Source: Hydrangea macrophylla (taxonomy: Eukaryota > Streptophyta > Magnoliopsida > Cornales > Hydrangeaceae). Taken from it: DNA of 64,000 nucleotides. The stretch lies in NCBI GenBank assembly GCA_033977485.1, contig CM066988.1, positions 54,559,649-54,623,648 on the forward strand, written 5' to 3'. Shown one piece after another: positions 12,804-23,985 of the stretch. The notes below the pieces were generated by a model, which saw nothing but the letters and a program-made list of their open reading frames with translations, did no database searches and was not told the DNA's origin. Every line of letters begins with the position of its first letter. The first letter of the stretch is position 1. The translations under genes were made by a program, and so were the position numbers.

Positions 12804-12861
12804 GTTTGCCCCTCTTTGACAGAGCTTATGGGGCAACGCGTCCCATAAGTGAATGTCAAAG
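12804..12861 (-). other. Ogre polypurine tract with adjacent hairpin
   Basis: In element sense, aaagaggggcaaac (plus-strand positions 12817 to 12804) ends at the 3' LTR and is the polypurine tract. Overlapping it is a strong two-part stem: ctttgaca (12814-12821) pairs with tgtcaaag (12854-12861), and cttatggg (12825-12832) pairs with cccataag (12842-12849). The RNA hairpin therefore sits immediately upstream of the tract. Confidence 0.8.
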
Positions 12862-12965
12862 CCTGTGTGAAGACAAGCCTTTGACCGGACTGTTGGATTT
12901 AGGTAAAACAAAATGCATTGCAAAAACGGCTTCACAAACGGTTCATGTTCGTCGTGCTCAACGGT

Positions 12966-13018
12966 GAGCTGCCTACGTATCCATTCAGGAATCAGACCAA
13001 GACGTAGTTCGGGTAGGA
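12966..13018 (-). repeat. TACGTAGG module, 3' copy
   Basis: A roughly 55-bp block containing GCCTACGTATCC, GGAATCAG and CGTAGTTC is repeated, with changes, at 19886-19948. Spacing to the nearby GTTTGCCCCT tract is similar at both places (about 150 bp). Similar blocks are, from recall, common near the 3' ends of Tat elements; the function is unknown. Confidence 0.7.
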
Positions 13019-13256
13019 GTCAAACATACACAAGCACAAGTAGCCATACGGATGAATGCACCTATCTTGTCATGGTGCAAGTGCTATGCGATGGTATTTT
13101 CTGAATTGACCTGGTCATACAAACACCATGCTTATCATGTCTTCCCTACATACGACGCACTTTACGTGACGTGTTAGTCGGGGAAGATCACCTAATTCTT
13201 GACCGATGCAAAATCTGTTTCGGGGGTCATGAAGATGCTTTTGATTTGATTTCGAG

Positions 13257-13905
13257 GGTTGATGCAAATCTGTTGCGAGAACCGAGAATATAAATCTGTT
13301 ATACTCTCAAAATGGAGGTTAACGCAAATCTGTTGTGAGAACCGAGAATATAAATCTGTTATACTCTCAAAATGAGGGTTAACGTAAATTCATTGCGAGA
13401 ACCGAGAATATAAATCTGTTATACTCTCAAAATGGAGGTTAACGCAAATCTGTTACGAGAACCGAGAATATAAATCTGTTATATAATAAAAAACGATGGT
13501 TAACGCAAATTCGTTGCGAGAACCGAGAATATAAATATGTTATACTCTCAAGACGAAGGTTAACGCAAATCTGTTACGAGAACCGAGAATATAAATCGGT
13601 TATACTCTCAAGAACGAGGGTTAACGCAAATCTGTTACGAGAACCGAGAATGTAAATCTGTTATACTCTCAAGAACGAGGGTTAACGCAAATCTATTGCG
13701 AGAACCGAGAATATAAATCTGTTATACTCTCAAAACGGAGGTTAACGCAAATCTGTTACGAGAATCGAGAATATAAATCTGTTATATTCTCAAGACGAGA
13801 GTTAACGCAAATCTGTTACGAGAACCGAGAATATAAATCTGTTATATTCTCAAGATGAGGGTTAACGCAAATCTGTTGCGAAAAATCGAGAACGTAAACC
13901 CTTTA
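13257..13905. repeat. Tandem repeat, period 60-61 bp, about 11 copies
   Basis: Units carry cgagaaccgagaatataaat followed by ctgttatactctca and a gttaacgcaaat block. Copies are highly similar, with a few 1-bp length changes. Minisatellites between pol and the 3' LTR are typical of Ogre/Tat elements. Confidence 0.93.
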
Positions 13906-13920
13906 CACTCTTAAAATCTT

Positions 13921-14283
13921 TTTCAATTTTCAAAAATTGGGAGCCCACGGGCTCAAACATTTTCAATTTTTAAGAATCGGGAGCCCACGGGCTCAAATAC
14001 TTTCAATTTTCAAAAATTGGGAGCCCACGGGCTCAAATACTTTCAATTTTCAAAAATGGGGAGCCCACAGGCTCATATATTTTCTCTTTTTTCAAAAATT
14101 CGAGAACCCACGGGCTCATATGTTTTCAGTTTTCAAGAATCGGGGGCCCACGGGCTCAAATATTTTCACTTTTCAGAAGTGGGAACCCACGGGCTCAAAT
14201 ATCTTCACTTTTCAAAATTAGGAGCCGACGGGCTTAAATATCTTCAATTTTCAAAAATTCGGGGCCCACGGGTTCATATATAC
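13921..14283. repeat. Tandem repeat, period about 40 bp, 9 copies
   Basis: Each unit has a GAGCCCACGGGCTCA-type palindromic core plus an AT-rich spacer (tttcaattttcaaaaa). Cores begin near 13941, 13981, 14021, 14061, 14103, 14145, 14183, 14223 and 14262. The ORFs across it are by-products of the period and are not annotated. Confidence 0.93.
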
Positions 14284-14442
14284 TCTTAAATTTCGAAATT
14301 TGTAGTCAATGTGTACCTAAAAACGACCCCGAGGGCCAAAAGTGTAATGAGGGCAAATTTTGGGGGCCTCAAATTCAATTTTTGGGACTTGGTTTGAATT
14401 TTTGGGAAAAAAATGAGGTATCCTTGAACCGCCTTAACCGCG

Positions 14443-14586
14443 GCAGACGCGGATTGTTGCGGCAGTCCGTGACTGCCGTACGACACTTGCGGAGTGCCGT
14501 TGCGGCATTCAGCGAGTGCCGCCCGGCAGTTTACTGACTGCCGCGCACGGAAAATTGAGTGCCGCGATTGAGCGGCAGTGGCTTAA
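14443..14586 (+). promoter_or_regulatory. GC-rich array upstream of antisense PMD gene
   Basis: Alternating GCGGCA and TGCCGC blocks of the same kind as in the LTRs. It is followed by a pyrimidine-rich, leader-like stretch (14600-14660) and the ATG at 14797. The placement suggests promoter function for the rightward gene; no TATA box is obvious here. Confidence 0.5.
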
Positions 14587-14796
14587 ACCGCCGGGTTCAT
14601 TACATTTCTCTCATTCTCTCTCTCGATTTCTCTCTGGAGAATTTTTCTCTTTCCCTCTCCTTGCTTGGATTGATCTACCTGGGACTCATCAGGTTTGTTT
14701 TACTTGATCAACACTTGCTTAATCTCTTTTATTTCACTATTTTCCTGCATTTTTCATGAATTTAACATGTGAATCTCTCTTTTTCTTTGACAGATT

Positions 14797-17618
14797 ATGG
14801 TGAGCGATTCTGGGAGGAAGAAGAAGGCCAAGTACACGGCCACCCATCATCCAGATGCCACGCTCCTGCTCCGGGATCCGAACGAGCATTTATCGGCCCG
14901 CGCGTTTAAGCACGAGGTAAACGCTCCTCTCTTCTATTTTCATTCATTTCTTTCTTGTATTTCTTTCCTCTATATGAACACAACGTACAATCGACACCAC
15001 TTTTTAGATGCCTTGTTTCAAATGTGAATGCCATGGTGCCCTTAAGCGTCTCGAGCGCTTTATTCCATGCCCCTTGTAAAGAAATTCTATTTTTATTACT
15101 TTTTATTTCTCATGAACTTTAAAAACTCCTTGTGAAAAAAATGAATGTTATGCTCGAATTTTCCGAACACTTATCCTTTATTTTCTCTTTCGACCCTTCT
15201 CAAAGATTTTGAAAGCCATTTGTGTTAATCGAAATCTCGCACACTTCTTGTGAACAAAGAATCTTATGCTCACGAACTTTTCTTTCTGTTTTTCTTAGGA
15301 CTCACGAGTGTGATGCTTTTCAAACATTCCCCCGTGTTTATTATATTTTGTGAATTTTCTTGAACGTTCCAAATGTCCTTTTATTATTCGAAATTGATTC
15401 CTGAATGCTTGTGACCACATACTTCCCTGTGAAACTGTACTTCTTTTGGATCCAAAACTTTATATATGCATGTATTTCAAAAATGTGAACAAACTACTTT
15501 TTCTCTTTCCTTTCTTTTGCTAGAACATTGAGTGTTTTCTTTTGCTCTTTTCCTCTTATTCGACTACTAATATCAAAAATTTGTGATTCTTTTCTTACAA
15601 CTGCAGCCCAGGGTACTGAAGGGGCATGGCAGTCTGGCTCATGGCTATGAGTGGTATACAGAGTTGGGCGAGACTGTACGGGGGCTTATAGATGCGGCGG
15701 GGTTTGGGGACTTCTTCAAACTTTTGACGAAGAGCTCCAATGACTTACAGCAGATACATGCATTGGCCGAGCGGTGGTGGGATACCACGAGCACCTTCCA
15801 CTTTGACTTTGGGGAGATGACGATGACTCTCCTGGACTTTTCGATGATCACAGGGATCGCCTTCGACGGAGAGCCTCTGAGATATTTGACAGATCAGGAG
15901 TGGGGCCAGGTGGAGCCTTTGCTGGGGGTGGTTCCGGTGGAGTCTCTAGTCACAGCCCGGTGGTTCATGGACACATACAGGGGCCGACCTGGTTTTATGG
16001 ACGAGCAGATGGCCAGAGGTTTCCTTATGTACATGCTGGGGTGCTCCCTGCTGAGCACCAAGGGGCGATCGGATTTCTGTGTCCCTGGTTGCATCGCTGG
16101 AGCGTCTGGACCGGGTTGACGAGTATGACTGGGCTGGTACAGGGTTATCTATCCTGTACAGGCATATGAGTGACATCTCCCGGGACAGACCGGCTTCTAC
16201 CAGTGGGTATTGGAGAGCGTGGGAGGTATATTCTTTTCCATATTTCACTGCTTTTTATGCTTTTAAAAATTTATTCGAATTGTGAGACTAACCCCCTCGT
16301 TTTTATTATTGTAGATCTGGTCCCACGAGTATTTTCGCATGATGTCTCCAAAGACACGCAGTGCTGATGCCCTCATCATGTCCCAGGGGCTAAAATGGGC
16401 GAAGGATAGGATTGGGCGGAAGACCGGGGCCCACGACTTTGTCTCGTTCAGGAACTTCCTGACGAACTTGAGAGAGCATCACATCCACTGGCAGCCGTGG
16501 CTCAGGGTGCTTCCTGAGGCTCGCGTGGAGATCCGAGAGTCGGCCGGGTACGACTCGACGAGGCGACTTCTCTGTGGGCCAGAGGGCCAGGCGTGGTATC
16601 TGGGAGAGAGAGTGACCAGGCAATCATTGGCGGCCCCTGGATTCTTCGTGTCATTCCCTCCTCCTGACTCTATGAGGGCCACGGACACACTTCAGGGCAA
16701 CGATTTCACGGCTGCTCGAGCCAGCTTCGGTATTCACGACTTCTTGGACCCCCCTACGGGATATGCGGCTTTCCGTGCCGCTAAGCTGATGACGAACTTC
16801 CCTCTGATGGAAGTGACTCGGGTGAGTATAGGATTCCTTCAATCTTTTATGAACTTTATTTCATTCTTTATTCATGTTTTATTATTTCTTGTTTGCAGCC
16901 CGTTCCTGCTGCAGCTCGTCCTCCTGCCTTGCCTGAGTGGGACTGGACTATGCCGACCGTCTCGTTTGGCGAGCCTTATGTAACGACGATCCCCCGACTT
17001 TCACAGGGCGCCCCCACCATTCCTATCCATTACGACGTCGTCCCACGTGCTTACGCGGAGGAGGGATTGACATACGCCCACAGCGTGCGGTAGTGGGTTC
17101 TCGGGCGAGAGTGGATGGTAAGGGACTTCTCCCCGCCTTTGACTTTTTGGTTGCCTCTTCTTTTACTATCCTTTATACTTGGTTCTTTGTTTTTCAGGCT
17201 GAGGGAGCTCGGGCGACTGCCGTGACTCAGTTGAGAGCCCAGGTATGATTTTTATTCCTTTTATTCTCAGTATTTTATCTGTCATTTCAACATTTCCTAG
17301 ACTTATCTTCTCTTATTTCAGGCGGAGGAGATCAGAGTCCTGTCCCAGCAGGTGGGGCAGCTCCAGCAGCGGCTCCAGCAGTTCAGCATTCCCCTCAGCG
17401 ATGCCCCCGGAGGTAGCGGTGCTGGGCATGGCGGAGGCGGCGACGAGGGCACTAGCAGAGGCAGAGGCGGCAGTAGCGGCGGACGTGGAGGGAGCGGTGG
17501 AGGCAGAGGCGGCAGTAGCGGCGGACGTGGAGGGAGCGGTGGAGGCAGCGGGACCGAGTCAGAGGAGGAGCCTTTCAGGCGCACGATTCGTCAGACTCGC
17601 AGCCGGGGCCGGGGCTGA
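14797..17618 (+). pseudogene. Antisense plant-mobile-domain (PMD) gene with RGG tail, broken
   Basis: Six exons can be read with consensus junctions: 14797-14916, 15607-16225, 16315-16821, 16899-17117, 17198-17242 and 17322-17618. Exons 1 and 3 to 6 are multiples of three; exon 2 is one base too long, matching a +1 frameshift near 16070-16082. An in-frame TAG (about 17091-17093) interrupts exon 4. The product would be about 600 residues. Exons 2 and 3 resemble the plant mobile domain of MAIL1/MAIN-like proteins (ALAERWWDTTSTFHF, MTLLDFSMITGIAFDGE, YWRAWE, IWSHEYF). Exon 6 begins with a short Gln/Leu-rich coil (VLSQQVGQLQQRLQQ), then Arg-Gly-Gly repeats including a 45-nt duplicated unit, which suggests nucleic-acid binding. 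The gene runs opposite to the host retrotransposon, between pol and the 3' LTR. Extra antisense ORFs are known in Tat elements; a role in silencing control is only a guess. Confidence 0.8.
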
Positions 17619-18046
17619 TCATGTCCCTCTTTCTTCTCCCCTTTTCTTTTGAGTGTTTTTGGGAGGACTTACACTTTATTTGGTGGATTGTATATACATA
17701 TGTTTACTCTTGTTTAGATGATGGCTCCATGATAGGATAGGCACTTTTAATACCTTCTTTATTATATTTTTGCCATTTTTATTGATATTCACCGTATGTG
17801 TGACCATAGCTTGGTCCATCTCTTGCTATATGTGGGACCATGGCTTGGTCCCATTTTTTTTTTTGAAAGCTTTGATTTCCCTTTCTTTTCTTATTGCGAA
17901 GCGAAAATGAATGAATGAATGAATGTTTTGTTTGGATCTTTGTTGTACATGCCGCATGATGCGCACGTTTTATTGTTCTCTATTTAATTTTCTGTTTGCA
18001 GGTGGGCTGAAAGTGTTACAAGCAGACCTTGGCCAATGAAAAACCT
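17619..18046. other. Spacer between the two antisense genes
   Basis: No gene seen. It holds T-rich DNA expected of a 3' UTR, a near-duplicate pair of accatagcttggtcc-like blocks (17802 and 17839), and an (aatg)n run near 17907-17922. Confidence 0.6.
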
Positions 18047-18212
18047 GGGACGGCACTCGGTTAGGTATCCGCGGCACTCGGTGAGTGCCGCTGCGGCAGT
18101 CAGCAACTGCCGTACGGCTTTCACGGACTGCCGCGCGGCACTTCATTGAGTGCCGCCTTACTTTATCGAGTGTCGCGGGTAGGTGGATTTCCATTCTCCT
18201 ATTTATACTTCT
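18047..18212 (+). promoter_or_regulatory. GC-rich array and TATA-like box upstream of DUF7745-like gene
   Basis: GCGGCACTC and GAGTGCCGC blocks alternate over 18047-18177. They share ccttactttatc with the LTR array near 12370. A TATA-like CTATTTATAC follows at about 18199, then a pyrimidine-rich leader and the ATG at 18267. The order (array, TATA, CT-rich leader, ATG) is what a promoter would look like; function is inferred. Confidence 0.55.
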
Positions 18213-18266
18213 TTCTCTCCCAATACTCCGCAAAACACCATCTTCCTTTCTTCCCCTCTTTTCAAA

Positions 18267-19358
18267 ATGGCCCCCGTTAGCTCCCAAATCTTCTTCCCGT
18301 GGATGGATACTCTCTCAGCTATTGACAGGCTCAACTTTGAGTGTTTCATACTGAACGATCTCTTTTCTTTCCGACGGATGAATTTGAATGAGGGTCTACT
18401 TCGAGCCACCATTCAGTGTTGGGATCCCGCTTTCAACGTCTTCCGCTTCGGCTCTCAAGAGATTTGCCCCTTGTTTGAGGAGTTTAGCTCCATCCTTCAC
18501 ACTGACCCTTCCGCTGAATTGACGGTTCCCCTAGTTCAGGCCGGGTATGTCTGGGACTTAGCCACTCTTCTCCACACATCTCGAAATGCGGCGGGCTCCT
18601 TTATTTGTGACAAGCAGATTGATTTTGAGCGCCTTGCTTCCGTTTATGCTCCCATGGGGGACCCTTATGATGGTGAGTATCAGATCATCCGACGTAGTGC
18701 CCTGTCAATTGCCATGCTTTCTTACTTCCTATTTCAGTCATCTTCTGACACTCTTATACCCATCGTCGGTGGTTTGCGGGAAATGAAGAGTGCTGTTATG
18801 CTAGTCCTTGGTGAAACTCTGATTGGATTGGGCCACGCCGATGCTACCGAGACCATGTTACCTGTTGGGGCACCTTTTGTTTTGCAAATTTGGATCATGG
18901 AGCGTTTGGACCTCTTCATACACCCTTCCCATCTTCGTGGGTCACTTTCTTATGATCGCATGGAGATTCATAGCATGTTTCAATCTGCCGATGCGTGGCT
19001 TGGTTGGCTTCAGGGCCTCTCTTTTAGTGACATCTGCTGGGCTTGTCCGCAGTGGATCTATCGCTTTGTTGTTGTACGCTTTCCTGGACGTCCCGGCATC
19101 TGGTTACCTGGCTTGCATGCTACTACCTTCTATGTTCCCGGCCGGGTGGTCCGCCAGTTTGGACTCTTGCAAGATACTACTGATTCCGTAACTGCTGATT
19201 TCACTAGGGGGTCTGCTTTGCGTCCTTCTATTGTGAAGGCTTTCATGGAGGCTTGGCACAACAGAGTGGCTGTTCCATTCCTGAGGATTCCTGATCTGAT
19301 TGTGCCTACTGCCCAGTACCTTCTAGAGATCCATGCTTTAGTTGCGGAACGAACTTGA
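18267..19358 (+). CDS. Antisense DUF7745-like protein, intact ORF (363 aa)
   Basis: I chose the ATG at 18267 because it sits in a good context (aaaATGg) just after the leader; an in-frame ATG at 18183 lies close to the GC-rich array and is less likely. The protein has no introns, no signal peptide and no predicted metal site. WDPAFNVFRFGSQEICPLFEEF (residues about 49-70, quoted in part) and RRSALSIAMLSYF match the pattern of the plant DUF7745 family, whose members often occur in transposable elements and which is related in style to plant mobile domain proteins. Function is unknown. It follows the PMD gene in the same direction and is the only complete ORF in the Ogre element. Family members can be longer, so the C-terminus may be shortened. 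Confidence 0.75.
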   Translation: MAPVSSQIFFPWMDTLSAIDRLNFECFILNDLFSFRRMNLNEGLLRATIQCWDPAFNVFRFGSQEICPLFEEFSSILHTDPSAELTVPLVQAGYVWDLATLLHTSRNAAGSFICDKQIDFERLASVYAPMGDPYDGEYQIIRRSALSIAMLSYFLFQSSSDTLIPIVGGLREMKSAVMLVLGETLIGLGHADATETMLPVGAPFVLQIWIMERLDLFIHPSHLRGSLSYDRMEIHSMFQSADAWLGWLQGLSFSDICWACPQWIYRFVVVRFPGRPGIWLPGLHATTFYVPGRVVRQFGLLQDTTDSVTADFTRGSALRPSIVKAFMEAWHNRVAVPFLRIPDLIVPTAQYLLEIHALVAERT

Positions 19359-19967
19359 CAGATACATGCATATTAAAGTAGACAAAAACAGGGAAAAGCT
19401 TGCCATTTTACAGAACTTTCTGACAGACCCTGCCTACTCTTTGCTTACGCTTTTGAATGTGATTTTCTTTATTTTCTCCTTCAAGAAGTGTTGTTATGCT
19501 TAATCAAAGTGTTCACCCCTTCGATTAATCTTTTATGAAGAATTCTCCTTTCAATGTCTTTACTTGGCTCTTTTTTTTTTTTTACTTCTATATCATGAAT
19601 TCTCGTTTGTTTCTTTATAGTACCCTTTTTGAAAGCCAGGTGATCCAAAAGAGGGTCTTGTATCTGGGTTCTTCGATTAGCAAACGAAGTTTGCCCCTGG
19701 TTTTAGGGCTTCGAAGTGGTTTCGAGCAAACGCCAGTTTGCCCCTAGCTTGACATAAAATTTTGTATGGACCGAGGGCATTTGGAGAGCCCGCCTACTTA
19801 TCCCCGAGTGGGCTTCGGGTCCCAAGTAGTTCGGCTTAAGGCTGCAAAGAAGAGTGCCAATCAGACAATTATTTACTGACCGAACCGAGTAGGTTGCCTA
19901 CGTATCCCCTAACGGGAATCAGGTCGAGCGTAGTTCATCAAGGTAGGAGGCTTTGAAAAGAAAGGTT
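19359..19967. other. Spacer with second PPT-like tract and TACGTAGG module
   Basis: No gene. In element sense it follows the integrase stop. It contains AGGGGCAAAC-like tracts on the minus strand at about 19690-19700 and 19736-19746, the second followed by ttgaca as at the true PPT, and the second TACGTAGG block at 19886-19948. It therefore repeats the layout found next to the 3' LTR. Confidence 0.7.
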
Positions 19968-22900
19968 TCAAGCAAAATACTTTTTGAGGTGATCGAGGTT
20001 AATTGGTTGTTTAAATTCAACCCCGTCCAGGTCTATGAGATAAGCCGCCCCTCCGGAAAGGAAAGTCTTAACGATGTATGGCCCGACCCAGTTGGGTTTG
20101 AATTTTCCTCTAGGATCATAAACAGGCACTTTCAGTTCTTTGAGGACCAGGTCACCCTCAGTAATCTTCTTTGGGCGGACCTTCTTGTTGAAAGCACGAG
20201 CTATCCTCTTCTGGTACTTCCGAGTGTGGTCTATTGCGGCCAACCTCTTTTCATCGAGTAACATCAACTCCTCGTACCTTCCTCGTATCCATTCTGATTC
20301 GGTGATCTCACATTCTGCCAAAACCCTAAGGGAGGGTATTTCTACCTCGATTGGGAGAACGACCTCCATTCCGTAGACCAGCGAGTACGGCGTAGCACCC
20401 ATTGAAGTCCTCACTGATGTTCGATATCCCCACAAAGTAAATGGCAGCTTCTCGTGCCAATCCTTATATGTATCTGTTGTTTTCCCCAAGATTGCTTTAA
20501 CATTCTTATTTACTGCTTCCACTGCTCCATTCGCCTGAGGCCTATATGGGGATGACTGATGGCGAGTGATCTTATACTTTTCTAGGAGCGGGATATCCTC
20601 TCCCTGGAAATGACTGCCATGATCAGAGATGAATTCATTCGGGACCCTATACCTGCAGATTATGTTTTTTTCGATAAAACTCACCACGTCCTTGGCTTTC
20701 AAAGTTGCATACGAGGCTGCCTCTACCCATTTTGTAAAATAATCAATCGCCACGATTATGTATCGGTACCCATTGGAAGCCTTTGGGACTATCTCATCGA
20801 TGATATCAATCCCCCATACAGAAAACGGCCAAGGGGTGGTCATGCTATAGAGCTGTGACGGCGGGGTATGCATCAGATTTGCATGGATCTGACACTTGTG
20901 ACACCTTCTAACATATTCTCAACAGTCTTTGTCCAGGGTCGTCCAATAGTATCCTTGTCGTATGACCTTCTTTGCTAGCATGTGGCCATTCATGTGGGGC
21001 CCACACACTCCTTCATATATTTCCTCCATCATCCTCTTAGCTTCTTTCCCATATAGGCACTCCAAATTATACCCAGTGTAGGATTTCTTCCATAGCTTAT
21101 CCGCGTAAATCACAAATTGAGCTGCGAATCGTCGCACCGCTTTTCTGTCCTTCTCCGAGGCTCCTTCGGGGTATTCTCCTTCTTTGATGAATTTCCACAC
21201 ATCTTTGTACCAAGGTACTCCATCTTCCCTTTCTATGGCCACGATCATTTCGAACGATGGCTGGTTCCTTACTTCTATGGATAGCGGGATCATGGTAGTT
21301 TTGGAAGGAATTTGGATCATCGAGGCTAAGGTAGCCACAGAGTCGGCTAGTTGGTTTTCTTCACGAGGGAGGTAATAAAAAGAAATCTTTCGGAACAGCG
21401 CTTTCAGACTTTCCAGATAGTCATGGTAAGGTCTCAACTTCTCATTTTTTACCTTCCAATCTCCTCGGACTTGGGATATGATCAAGTTGGAATCTCCGAA
21501 GACATCTATCCGTCCGACTTTCAAGGCCAAGGCTGCTTCCATCCCAATTATACATACCTTATACTCCGCGGTATTGTTGGTTGAATTATACTTGAGCTTG
21601 ACGGCTAATGGGGTAGGGGCCCCATCGGGTGCTATGAGAATGATTCCAACTCCATAACCTAGTTGGTTGGCCGCTCCATCGAAGTACATTTTCCACAAAT
21701 CCTCCTTAACCTCCATTATTCCTTCATCCGGGAACTTGAATTCTCCCCTGTCCTCGGATTCTATGGCGAGGTCAGCTAAAAATTCAGTGACAGCTCTTCC
21801 TTTTACAGACTTGGCAGTGACATACTTGATGTTGAACTCAGCCAGCATCATGGTCCAACGAAAAATCCTACTGGTCAGGACGGGTTTTTCGAATAGGTAT
21901 TTTAGCGGATCCATTCGGGATACCAGAATTACAGGGAAGGCTAACATGTAATGGCGAAGACGACGGGTACACCAAACCAAGGCCCAACATGCCTTCTCCA
22001 AGGGTGAATACTTTAACTCGTATCCGACCATTCTTTTACTCAAGTAGTAAATAGCTTTTTCCACGTGCCCTTCTTCTCCTTCTTGGGCCAGCATACACCC
22101 CATTGAATCTTTAGACACGGAGAGATAAAGTAGCAGGGGTCTCCCAAGCGAAGGTGGTGACAGGACAGGTGGGTTTTGAAGGTAGGTTTTGATTTTATCA
22201 AAGGCTTGTTGGCAAGGGGCGTCCCATTCAAATTTCTCTCCTTTCCTAAGCAGCTTGAACAGAGGGTTGCATGTTAAGGTGAGTTTGGAAATGAAGCGGC
22301 TGATGAACTGTATTCTACCCAGGAATCCCCTTAGCTCTTTCTCATTTTTTGGTGGGTTCATTTCAGTTATGGCTTTTATCTTGGTAGGGTCCACCTCTAT
22401 TCCCCTCTGAGTAATGAGGAAACCTAATAATTTTTCAGTGGTGATTCCGAACGTGCATTTCTGTGGGTTTAACCTCATTTTGAACTCCCTCAATCTCCCA
22501 AAGAACTTTCTCAAAGCTTCTAGGTGTCCTCCCCTCTCATTGGATTTCACAATCATATCATCCACATACACCTCTACCTCTTTGTGGATCATGTCGTGCA
22601 GTAAAGTAGTGGCAGCCCTTTGATATGTTGCTCCTGCATTCTTAAGTCCGAATGGCATAACCCTATAGCAATATGTTCCCCATGGAGTGATGAACGTGGT
22701 TTTCTCCCTATCCTCGGGTGCCATGAGGATTTGATTATACCCAGAGAATCCATCCATGAAATATAGAAGCTCGTGTCCTGCAGTGTTATCGACCAACACG
22801 TCAATGTGGGGTAGTGGGAAGTCGTCTTTAGGGCTTGCTTTGTTTAAATCTCAAAAATTAATACAAACCCTAACGCGACCATCCTTTTTCGGGACAGGCA

Positions 22901-23985
22901 CAATGTTGGCAATCCACTCAGGATACTCGGTGACCATTAAGAATCCAGCCTTTAGCTGCTTTTTAACCTCCTCTTTTACTTTAAGTGCCCATTCTGGTCT
23001 CATTCGCCTCAATTTTTGTTTTATGGGTTTTGAATTGGGAAAGAGAGGGATGTGGTGTTGGACTATTTTTGGATCGATACCTGGCATATCATTATAGGAC
23101 CATGCAAAAACATCTTTGAATTCATTCAATAGGTTGATTAATTCTTTGCTTTCTTCTTTGTTAAGTGTAGAGCCGATAAAGACATTTTGGGGATTATTTT
23201 CATTTCCTAGATTAACTGTTAGAGTGTCCTCAATGATTTTGCATGCAGATTCATTTTCTTTTTCAATTAATTTATGCAACTCAAAATGTATTTCATGATC
23301 ATCACATTCATCACATTCATTAAGCGCGTTCGAGTAGGCGAAATCAGTCATACTTTCATTGATTTTTTTTGGAGTGATTACAACAGACATAGAAATTAAA
23401 AGACGCCTCATTTGGGCCATTACAGACTCTGGGTGTGGGGGGAACCTATCACTAGACTCAAAAATCCACTCTTTCTTGTTCTCTCCCCCCAGATCGGCGA
23501 TGAGGCATTCTTCCAGGTCTCCCGGCTTGGTAATCTCTTCCATCTCTTCTTTCTCGGCCTTCCCCTCGTTGGTCTCCCTCTGATTTTCCTCATCTTCTTC
23601 ACTCTCGGTTGCTTCTTCCACCAGACCGTGGAAGTATTCGCCCTTAGCTTTTCTAGGATCCGCTTTCATGACCTCCGTGCTTCCTTCATTCAGCAGATTT
23701 TTCATGATAGAGCCGTCTAGCGCACCAATCCAGTCTTTGGCGAAAATAAGCTTTTCAGGCATTTGTAAGAATGGGTCTTTGCGCTCGGAAAATTCGTGAG
23801 AGAAAAAGATTTCGAACCCTGGCTTCAGGCATTTGTCCTTCTGGTCAATCCATGGTTCTGGAAAACCGCAGAAGGGGAAATCTTCTCCTGCTTTCACAAA
23901 ATACCCATTGAGCGTCTTTAGGTAAGGGTCTAGTAGTGCATTGACGGCCTTCTTTTTCGCCCTTAGCCCCTTCTTGGTCGGCCGG
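19968..23985 (-). pseudogene. Ogre pol: RT, RNase H, second RNase H, integrase
   Basis: Read right to left. The segment from 23985 to 22851 holds the acidic linker and the RT start (EYPEWIANIVPVPKKDGRVR). TGA at 22853-22851 interrupts just after CINF. RT continues with the motif-A Asp in FMDGFSGYNQI and the YVDD box, then Gypsy RNase H, then an archaeal-type RNase H (YFDGAANQLGYG, NNTAEY, GDSNLI), then the integrase zinc region. A second TGA lies at 20921-20919 inside the zinc finger. Integrase core: DIIDEIV, SDHGSHFQG and a Glu in NGAVEAVNKN; the C-terminal part ends at 19968 with NLDHLKKYFA. Both stops are consistent with CGA changed to TGA. The RT active-site residues are intact. The upstream half of this polyprotein lies at 44603-46485, displaced by the Athila-primed insertion. 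Confidence 0.9.

Noticed and set aside
13257..14283. CRISPR-like array
   Set aside because: The units repeat along their full length without unique spacers, in a plant retrotransposon; it is a minisatellite.
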